Below the pieces are notes generated by a model. It did not search any database. It was not told the DNA's origin and saw only the letters and a program-made list of their open reading frames with translations. From CAYFMP01 sp964344215 (GTDB lineage: Bacteria > Pseudomonadota > Alphaproteobacteria > Rhodospirillales > Casp-alpha2), in the NCBI GenBank assembly GCA_964344215.1, contig CAYFMP010000015.1, forward strand, positions 1-59,915: a stretch of 59,915 nucleotides of DNA. The letters run 5' to 3'. Shown here piece after piece: positions 53,606 through 59,915 of this stretch. The translations under genes were made by a program, and so were the position numbers. How positions within the stretch are numbered: the stretch's first letter is position 1; each line of letters starts with the position of its first letter.

Positions 53606-54496
53606 TCAGTCGGCCGCCGGCGGCGCCGCGCAGATCTGGTCGTAGGCGTAACGCTCCTCGATCAGACCGTTGTACTCGAAGATGTCGAGGGTCGCCTCGA
53701 AGGCGGCCTCGGTGATCTCGACATGCGGCGTCCAGCAACCGAGCTCTTGGTAAGTGGCGATGCAGTCGGCCAGGACCGCCTCGTCGATAGTCGGGAAATA
53801 GGAGGCCTCGGCGGCGGCGATGTCGGCGGCCGCCGTCTCGTTCATGTAGGCGCGGGTTTTCTTGTAGGCACGTATGAAGGCCCTGGCCATGTCGGTCTCC
53901 AGCCATTCGCGGGTCGCCGCCAGGCTCGAGAACCCGCACGGGCCGATCTGTCTGCCGACCTCGGCGACGACGTGGCCGACGCCGTCGGCCTCCAATTGCT
54001 GCGGGAACGGGCCTTGCTGCTGAACGTATTGGCCCTGGCCGTCGCGAAACGCCTTGTCGATGTCGGCGGCGCCGCCCGGATTGATGGCGTCGATCTTGTC
54101 GTAGTCGATGCCGGCCTTGTGGCAGGCGTACTTGAACATGGCCAGCGGCTGGCCGCCACGAAACAGCACCGCGTCCGATCCCTCCAGCTTGTCCCAGGTG
54201 AAATCGGGGTCGGGCTGGCGGGCGGTAATGAAGAAGCCGTCCATCTCGTTGATCTGGGCGAAGTGCACGCAGCTCGGCGTCTCGCCCTTCTTCAGCGGCC
54301 CGAAGCCCTGGCTCAGGGCCGACTGCACGACGTCGGCCGAGCCGTCCTCGAGGGCGGCGATGGCCGAGACGCCGGGCTCGGCGACCGACCATTCGGGCTC
54401 GAGCCCCTCGGCTTCCAGAAAACCGCCGGACATGGTCGAGATCAGCGGCGAGTAAAAGGCGGAAAACAAGGTGAACTGGATGTTGATCTTGGTCAT
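53606..54496 (-). CDS. NMT1/THI5-like substrate-binding protein without signal peptide
   Basis: A 296-residue SBP_bac/NMT1-type domain (INIQFTLFSAFYSPLISTMSGGFLEAEGL, in short motifs; later INPGGAADIDKAF). No export signal is visible, unusual for an ABC transporter receptor, and no permease or ATPase is adjacent. It could be cytoplasmic or have a mis-called start, though no better start lies upstream. The spacer 54497-54678 has no thiamine-riboswitch-like pattern. Confidence 0.75.
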   Translation of the reverse strand: MTKINIQFTLFSAFYSPLISTMSGGFLEAEGLEPEWSVAEPGVSAIAALEDGSADVVQSALSQGFGPLKKGETPSCVHFAQINEMDGFFITARQPDPDFTWDKLEGSDAVLFRGGQPLAMFKYACHKAGIDYDKIDAINPGGAADIDKAFRDGQGQYVQQQGPFPQQLEADGVGHVVAEVGRQIGPCGFSSLAATREWLETDMARAFIRAYKKTRAYMNETAAADIAAAEASYFPTIDEAVLADCIATYQELGCWTPHVEITEAAFEATLDIFEYNGLIEERYAYDQICAAPPAAD

Positions 54497-54678
54497 CTGA
54501 TTGCCTGTCGGGGATCGGCCGGGAACATCGGCGCTCGGAGTTGCGGGGTCGGGTTCGGTCGGTCGGCGACGACAATACTTCTACGTGGCGCCGCGAACCT
54601 CAACGAAATTCCTCACCTACGCGCCAAGCCGCCCCGCTGGTGGCAAGCGTTCCACGGCAACGCGCCCGCCGCTTGGTT

Positions 54679-54876
54679 TCAAGAGCGCCTGGCCGCGACC
54701 GCCATCCAGACGGCGAGCAGCGCGGCGACGACGGCGGCGACGACCGATGCCCACACAGGCATGTCGATGCCGTCGATGACGATCGGAAATCCGGTCACCA
54801 GACGGACTGCATGGGCGACGGCGCCGAGCCCGAAGATGGCGGCGGCGGTATAGAGGGCGGCTTTCTGCATCCGCAT
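54679..54876 (-). CDS. Small two-helix membrane protein
   Basis: This 65-residue protein has two hydrophobic segments (AALYTAAAIFGLGAVAHAVRL and VWASVVAAVVAALLAVWMAV, each cited to within 20 residues in place). It is basic at the C-terminus. The ATG at 54876 has a GAGA stretch upstream. I do not recognise a family; such small proteins are common in Rhodospirillales. Confidence 0.6.
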   Translation of the reverse strand: MRMQKAALYTAAAIFGLGAVAHAVRLVTGFPIVIDGIDMPVWASVVAAVVAALLAVWMAVAARRS

Positions 54877-54992
54877 TCTCCCGTTCACGCGACCGCCTGC
54901 CGGCGCGTGGCAGGCTGCCGGGGACGGCCTTGCGTGTGATTGAACAGGGTAGCGCCATCGCGGCGGTGATTCATTGATCGGCCTCAAGCCGC

Positions 54993-55904
54993 CTAAGTCA
55001 GGCTGTCGGGCTTGCGCTCCTCGCGGCCCAAGCGGTGCTCGCGCCAGGCGATGAAGGCGGTCGCCCCGAACACCATGCCGCCGCCGAGCCAGACGAAGAC
55101 GTCGGGCAGTTCGCCGAAAAAGGCGAAGCCGATGATCGACACCCATACCAGCTTGATGAAGTCGACCGGCATGACGACGTGGGTTTCTCCCCATTTCAGC
55201 GATTCCGTCATGGCCAGTTGGCCGGCCCCGCCGAGCGTTCCGATCAGCACCAGCCAGCCCCACTGCTCGGGCGTCGGCCAGCTCCAGTAGAACAGCGCCG
55301 GCAGCAGGGACAACGGCGTCATGATCAGCGACATGTAGGTGGTGACGGTGACGCTCGATTCGGTCCGTCCCATGACCTTGATCATGACCAGACACGCCCC
55401 CCACAGGACGGCCGAACCGACGATCAGCCAATGCCCGGTCTCGATCACGGCGAAGCCGGGTCGGAGGATGACGATGGTGCCGGCGAAGCCGACGAAGATG
55501 GCGGCCCAGCGCCGCAGGCCGACCGATTCGCGGAACAGCACCATGGCGAACAGGGTCGCATAGATCGGCGCCGTGAAGGCGAGCGCCGTCACCTCGGCGA
55601 CCGGGATCAGGCTGAGGGCCGTGAAGAAAGCGAGCATGGAAACGGTGTTGACGACGCCGCGCCAGGTCAGCAACCCAAGGCGCCGGGTCTGCAGCGGGCC
55701 GAAGCCGAACCTGACGAACCACGGGACCACCGCGATCAGTCCGAACAGGTTGCGGAAGAAAGCGATCTCGAACGGATGGACGCCGGCCGACACATGGCGG
55801 ATGGCCACCCACATGCAGCTCATGCACACGGTGAACACGAACATCCAGAAAATGCCGCGCAGATTGTTGGCCGGCGAGACGGCTGGCAAGGACGGGTCGC
55901 TCAT
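54993..55904 (-). CDS. DMT-family (EamA) transporter
   Basis: The start at 55904 gives 303 residues with ten predicted helices in two EamA repeats (the first around FAFFRNLFGL, the second around SLIMTPLSLLP). The upstream 30 residues of a longer reading are basic and not family-like. It exports small metabolites; the substrate is unknown. It is divergent from the methyltransferase. Confidence 0.88.
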   Translation of the reverse strand: MSDPSLPAVSPANNLRGIFWMFVFTVCMSCMWVAIRHVSAGVHPFEIAFFRNLFGLIAVVPWFVRFGFGPLQTRRLGLLTWRGVVNTVSMLAFFTALSLIPVAEVTALAFTAPIYATLFAMVLFRESVGLRRWAAIFVGFAGTIVILRPGFAVIETGHWLIVGSAVLWGACLVMIKVMGRTESSVTVTTYMSLIMTPLSLLPALFYWSWPTPEQWGWLVLIGTLGGAGQLAMTESLKWGETHVVMPVDFIKLVWVSIIGFAFFGELPDVFVWLGGGMVFGATAFIAWREHRLGREERKPDSLT

Positions 55905-56053
55905 CGGCGCTGGGGTCCGCTGTTCAAAGAAAGGCCGGCCCCGATCGAAGGCGCCGACGCGTTTGAGAGTAGGCCGGGCCGCCGGCTGGATCAACCAAGC
56001 GCCGGCCGCTACACTGGCTGGGCTCGAATCGCTCTATCCGCGGGGGAACGGGA

Positions 56054-56881
56054 ATGTCCGAAACGGAGACGGTCAGCGCCCATTGGCACAGGGGCAACCT
56101 CTTCGGCACCTTGTGCGCGGCGCTCCGCGAGGCCGGCCTCGATCCCGAAAAGATCACCGTCGCCGACCTGGCGCCGCTCGATCACATGCACGGCCGCGGC
56201 TCGGAAGCCACCGAGGACCTGTTCGGCGGCCTCGACATCCGCCCCGAGCACCGCGTCATCGACATCGGCAGCGGCGTCGGCGGCCCGGCCCGCCATGCCG
56301 CCGCCACCTTCGGCTGCCGGGTCAGCGGCGTCGACCTGACGGCCGAGTTCTGCGAGGTCGCCGCCGAGTTGACGCGGCGCACTGGGTTGGCCGACCGGGT
56401 CGATTTCCACCACGCCAGCGCGCTGGAGTTGCCGTTCGAGGACGCCGTCTTCGACCGCGCCTATACCCAGAACGTGGTCATGAACATCGCCGACAAGCGG
56501 ACGTTTTTCTCGGAAGCCTTCCGGGTGCTCAAACCGGGTGGCCTGTTCGCCGCCGTCGAACTGGCCGAAGGCGGCGGCGGGCCGCCGCTCTACCCGGTGC
56601 CGTGGGCCGACGACCCCTCGACCAGCCATCTGACGCCGCCCGACGGCATCCGAGACGTGCTCGAGGAGAGCGGCTTCGAGATCGTTTCGTTCGAGGACAC
56701 CACCGCCGTCATGCTCGATTCGTACGCCCGGGCGCGGGCCCGGATCGCCGCCGAGGGACGGCCGGTGCTCGGCGTTCACCTGGTCTTGGGCGACAACGGC
56801 ATCGACAAGATCAGGAATTCGGCGCAGAGCGTCGAGGAAGGCCGCACCGTGCCGATCACCGCCATCTGCCGCAAGCCGTAA
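56054..56881 (+). CDS. Class I SAM-dependent methyltransferase
   Basis: This 275-residue protein has SAM motif I (VIDIGSGVGG, residues 69-78), a motif II acidic residue (GVDLT) and VLKPGGLFAAVE. It is related to UbiE/glycine-sarcosine methyltransferase-type enzymes; the substrate cannot be told from sequence. The 149-bp spacer upstream has no gene. Confidence 0.85.
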   Translation: MSETETVSAHWHRGNLFGTLCAALREAGLDPEKITVADLAPLDHMHGRGSEATEDLFGGLDIRPEHRVIDIGSGVGGPARHAAATFGCRVSGVDLTAEFCEVAAELTRRTGLADRVDFHHASALELPFEDAVFDRAYTQNVVMNIADKRTFFSEAFRVLKPGGLFAAVELAEGGGGPPLYPVPWADDPSTSHLTPPDGIRDVLEESGFEIVSFEDTTAVMLDSYARARARIAAEGRPVLGVHLVLGDNGIDKIRNSAQSVEEGRTVPITAICRKP

Positions 56882-57013
56882 GCGGTGGCTGTCCGTATTT
56901 CCTCCCGAGCGGCATTGACATGGCCGGGGTCAGCCCTTATTTTCCGCGCCTCGGCACGCCAACGGCGGCCCCGGGCCCATTTGATCGAGGCTCGTTTGAT
57001 CGAGGATCGCGAT

Positions 57014-57139
57014 ATGAAAGTCAGGAACTCGCTGAAGTCGGCGAAATCGAGGGACAAGAACTGCGTCGTCGTCCGCCGCCGGGGCCGCGTCTACGTGATC
57101 AACAAGCGCAACCGCCGCTTCAAGGCGCGCCAGGGCTGA
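57014..57139 (+). CDS. rpmJ: Ribosomal protein L36 (type B)
   Basis: A 41-residue bL36 of the zinc-free type: it keeps only one cysteine (KNCVVVRRRG) where zinc-binding L36 has the C-C-C-H set. The core reads VRNSLKSAKSRDKNC...VYVINKRNRRFKARQG. The ATG at 57014 is set by family start MKVRNSLK. A strong terminator follows. Confidence 0.93.
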   Translation: MKVRNSLKSAKSRDKNCVVVRRRGRVYVINKRNRRFKARQG

Positions 57140-57165
57140 CCACCGCCGCCGATCGACGGCCAGGG

Positions 57166-57189
57166 CCGCGCCTCGGAGCGCGGTTTTTT
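57166..57189 (+). terminator. Rho-independent terminator after rpmJ
   Basis: The stem CCGCGC / GCGCGG with a 6-nt loop is directly followed by six T. It begins 27 bp past the rpmJ stop. The rest of 57140-57334 has no gene. Confidence 0.9.
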
Positions 57190-57334
57190 GTTGCCGCCGC
57201 CGCTTGGTCGGCAAACCGGCCGCGCTTGGACTTGCCTTCGCGGCCGTCGTTCCCACATGTGATTGTGCGCCGCCGCCGGCCGTGATCTAAACGTTTCGCG
57301 CCGTTCCTGGAAACGGCGGCATGAGGAGAGCCCC

Positions 57335-58564
57335 GTGAGCCAAGTCCCGACCCCCGCCAACTGGCGAACGCCGATGGTCATCCTGATCGCCGGTTCGGCC
57401 TGCGTGCTGATGGCGTTCGGGCTGCGAGCCAGTCTCGGCCTGTTCCTCAAACCGATGAGCCTCGATCTGGGCTGGGGGCGGGAGACGTTTGCGTTGGCGC
57501 TCGCCGTGCAGAACCTGGCCTGGGGCGGGTTCCAACCGTTCGCCGCCGCCGCGGCCGAGAAGTGGGGGAGCGGCCGGATCGTGGCGCTGGGCGGGGTTCT
57601 CTATGCGGCGGGCCTGCTGATCATGGCCGAGACGGCGACCCCGACGGTCTTTCACCTGAGCGCCGGCGTCTTGCTCGGTATGGCGCAGAGCGCATCGGCG
57701 CTGGCCGTCGTTCTCGGCGCGGTCGGCCGCGCCATGCCGCCGGAAAGACGGACCTGGGGTCTCGGCATCATCATGGCGGCCGGCGCCGCCGGCCAGGTCA
57801 CCATCGTTCCCGTCGGCCAGGTCTTTCTTTCAGCCTACGACTGGTCCTTTTCCTACGTCCTGCTGGCGTTGCTGGCCGTCGTCATCGTCGTCTCGGCGGT
57901 GGCGCTCAAGGGCAAGTCGGAGGCGCCGCCGACCATAGGCGGCGAGGCCGCCGCCGACTCCACACTGAGGGCGGCGCTGTCGGAAGCACTCCGGCACCGC
58001 GGCTACTGGCTGTTGACGGCGGGGTTCTTCGTCTGCGGTTTCCACGTGTCGTTCGTCGGCGTCCACCTGCCGGCCTACCTGAGCGACCAGGGCATGCCGG
58101 AAGCGGCCGGTGCGTGGGCGCTGGCGCTGATCGGACTGTTCAACATCATCGGCTCCTACGGGGCCGGCGTCATCGGCGACAAAACCCGCAAGAAGAACGC
58201 GCTCAGTTTGCTCTACGTGCTGCGCTCGCTGGTCTTCGTCGGCTTCATCGTGATCCCGGTTTCGACCATCACCGTCGCCGTATTTTCCGTCACCCTGGGG
58301 CTGCTGTGGTTGAGCACGGTGCCGCTGACGTCGGGGCTGGTGGCGCAGATCTTCGGGCCGCGCTACATGGGAACGCTGTTCGCCATCGTCTTCTTCAACC
58401 ATCAGATCGGCAGTTTCCTCGGCATCTGGCTGGGCGGTTATTACTTCGACACGGTCGGTTCCTACATGCCGGTGTGGTGGGCCGGTGTCGCGCTCGGGCT
58501 GGTTTCGGCCCTGCTGCATTGGCCGATCGACGACAAGGCTTTGGTCCGCTTCCAGAAAGCCTGA
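57335..58564 (+). CDS. MFS transporter
   Basis: The GTG at 57335 (GAGGAGAG upstream) gives 409 residues and about twelve helices. MFS loop motifs (GLRASLGLFLKPMSLDLGWGRE, read as GLFLKPMS and WGRE; later GDKTRKKNAL) are present. It is of the oxalate/monocarboxylate-like (OFA/MCT) sort by general look. The following gene makes a glycolate oxidase subunit, so a 2-hydroxy acid or other carboxylate is a reasonable guess. Confidence 0.87.
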   Translation: MSQVPTPANWRTPMVILIAGSACVLMAFGLRASLGLFLKPMSLDLGWGRETFALALAVQNLAWGGFQPFAAAAAEKWGSGRIVALGGVLYAAGLLIMAETATPTVFHLSAGVLLGMAQSASALAVVLGAVGRAMPPERRTWGLGIIMAAGAAGQVTIVPVGQVFLSAYDWSFSYVLLALLAVVIVVSAVALKGKSEAPPTIGGEAAADSTLRAALSEALRHRGYWLLTAGFFVCGFHVSFVGVHLPAYLSDQGMPEAAGAWALALIGLFNIIGSYGAGVIGDKTRKKNALSLLYVLRSLVFVGFIVIPVSTITVAVFSVTLGLLWLSTVPLTSGLVAQIFGPRYMGTLFAIVFFNHQIGSFLGIWLGGYYFDTVGSYMPVWWAGVALGLVSALLHWPIDDKALVRFQKA

Positions 58565-58622
58565 TGACGGAACCGGACGGGCGTGACACAATGGCGTCAG
58601 ACCTGGAATACGGAAGTTTCCG

Positions 58623-59915
58623 ATGTTGATGCCGAAACCCGACGCCGACGTCATCGAGCGGCGCCAGACGATCATCGACGCCATGCGCGCCATCGTTGCC
58701 GCCGACGGCATCATCGTCGACGAGGACGAACTGATCGCCTATGACTGCGATGGGCTGATGGCCTACCGGCAGCCGCCGCTGATGGTGGTGCTGCCGGAGA
58801 CCACCGAACAGGTCTCGAAGATTCTCAAGTACTGTCACGACAATAGCGTCAAGATCGTGCCGCGCGGCGCCGGTACCGGGCTTTCCGGCGGAGCGCTGCC
58901 GCTGGCCGACGGCATTACGCTGGGCCTCGGCAAGTTCAAACGCATCCTCGAGATCGACTATCCGAACCGTTGCGTCGTCGCCCAGCCGGGCGTCACCAAC
59001 CTGGCCATCACCGAGGCGGTCGAGGCCGACGGCTTCTACTACGCGCCCGACCCGTCGAGCCAGATCGCGTGCTCGATCGGCGGCAACATCGCCGAAAACG
59101 CCGGCGGCGTGCATTGCCTGAAATACGGGCTGACCACCAACAACGTGCTCGGCGTCGAGATGGTGCTGATGAACGGCGAGGTCGTTCGTTTCGGCGGCAA
59201 GGCGCTCGATGCCGGCGGTTACGATCTGTTGGGCGTGGTCACCGGTTCGGAAGGGCTGCTCGGCGTCATCACCGAGGTCACGGTCCGCATCCTGCAGAAA
59301 CCGGAAACCGCCAAGGCCATGCTACTCGGCTTCGAGACCAACCAGAAGGCCGGCGACTGCGTCGCCGCCATTATCGGCGCCGGCGTCATTCCCGGCGGCA
59401 TCGAGATGATGGACACCTTCGCCATCCAGGCTTCCGAGGCGTTCGCCGAAGCCGGCTATCCGCTCGACGTCGAGGCGCTGCTGATCGTCGAATTGGACGG
59501 TCCGGCGGTCGAGGTCGACCACCTAGTCGAAATGGTCGAGGGATTGGCCCGCCAGTTGGGCGCGGTTCACGTCCGCATCAGCCAGTCGGAGGAGGAGCGC
59601 TTGCGGTTCTGGTCGGGACGCAAGTCCGCCTTTCCGGCCATCGGCCGGCTGTCGCCGGACTATCTGTGCATGGACGGCACCATCCCGCGCGGCAAGCTGG
59701 CCGAGGTCCTGGAGCGCACTGCCGAACTGTCGGCCCGCTACGGACTTCGCGTCGCCAACGTGTTCCACGCCGGCGACGGCAACCTTCACCCGCTGATCCT
59801 GTTCGACGCCAACGAACCGGGCGAGTTGGAGGCGGCCGAGAAGTTCGGTGCCGATATCCTGAGGCTATGCGTCGAGGTCGGCGGCGTGCTGACCGGCGAG
59901 CACGGGGTCGGCGTC
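58623..59915 (+). CDS. glcD: GlcD, glycolate oxidase FAD subunit (runs off the window end)
   Basis: At least 431 codons are present; the C-terminus lies beyond the window. The VAO/FAD_binding_4 fold shows PRGAGTGLSGGALP and SIGGNIAENAGGVHCLKYG. The FAD-linked oxidase C-terminal domain shows NVFHAGDGNLHP and GEHGVG. It oxidises glycolate (or D-lactate) to glyoxylate with GlcE/GlcF. An ATG two codons later (58629) is an alternative start. The gene follows the MFS transporter by 58 bp. Confidence 0.93.
   Translation, partial: MLMPKPDADVIERRQTIIDAMRAIVAADGIIVDEDELIAYDCDGLMAYRQPPLMVVLPETTEQVSKILKYCHDNSVKIVPRGAGTGLSGGALPLADGITLGLGKFKRILEIDYPNRCVVAQPGVTNLAITEAVEADGFYYAPDPSSQIACSIGGNIAENAGGVHCLKYGLTTNNVLGVEMVLMNGEVVRFGGKALDAGGYDLLGVVTGSEGLLGVITEVTVRILQKPETAKAMLLGFETNQKAGDCVAAIIGAGVIPGGIEMMDTFAIQASEAFAEAGYPLDVEALLIVELDGPAVEVDHLVEMVEGLARQLGAVHVRISQSEEERLRFWSGRKSAFPAIGRLSPDYLCMDGTIPRGKLAEVLERTAELSARYGLRVANVFHAGDGNLHPLILFDANEPGELEAAEKFGADILRLCVEVGGVLTGEHGVGV

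Noticed and set aside
54497..54678. Thiamine (TPP) riboswitch upstream of the THI5-like gene
   Set aside because: No CUGAGA-type core or matching helices were seen in the leader.

Overview
The window is high-GC alphaproteobacterial DNA, Rhodospirillales-like by gene content (my inference). It carries a sulfur-oxidation island followed by a methylated-amine (choline/betaine) island. It is a draft assembly: there are two N gaps (3573-3582 in dsrP, 14319-14404 in dsrB) and single-base frameshifts in dsrB and in a FadL-type porin gene.

Sulfur region, 1-32.5 kb. A reverse-type dissimilatory sulfite reductase operon runs on the minus strand from 16315 to 1002 in the order dsrA-B-E-F-H-C-M-K-L-L-J-O-P-(trpD2-like)-N, followed by a SoxW-like thioredoxin gene at 857-225. 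Two features are unusual: dsrL is present twice in tandem with different nucleotide-site sequences, and a TrpD2-like gene sits between dsrP and dsrN. Divergent from dsrA is a tightly packed operon of a TauD-type dioxygenase, two small proteins and the siroheme synthase CysG, which makes the cofactor precursor of DsrAB. After two membrane-protein genes comes soxXYZAB plus ccdA/soxV (22.05-26.8 kb), with no soxCD. That fits thiosulfate oxidation in which the sulfane sulfur is passed to Dsr. Facing it are tusA, a ribbon-helix-helix gene and dsrE2 (sulfur trafficking), a FadL-type porin, an ArsR repressor with the SqrR/BigR-type cysteine pair, and fccB-soxS-glcG (sulfide oxidation). The dsr and sox operons share a nearly identical promoter element, and a related 20-bp core lies between the two dsrL genes. 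This points to one regulator for the whole system, possibly the ArsR protein.

Methylated-amine region, 32.6-54.5 kb. A choline ABC transporter (choXWV, with a HAD phosphatase) diverges from betI-betA across a clear BetI-type operator. Two old-yellow-enzyme/trimethylamine-dehydrogenase-like demethylases, a PAS protein, a large class-V PLP enzyme, a dimethylglycine/sarcosine dehydrogenase with a GcvT domain, an MttB-family methyltransferase without a pyrrolysine codon, and a GcvA-type LysR regulator follow. Together they suggest uptake of choline and stepwise demethylation of betaine-type compounds.

The remaining 3-5 kb blocks are ordinary: a Tat-exported multicopper oxidase, an MDR-family reductase next to an NMT1/THI5-like binding protein, a DMT exporter, a methyltransferase, ribosomal protein L36 with a strong terminator, an MFS transporter, and a glycolate oxidase subunit GlcD gene cut by the window end.
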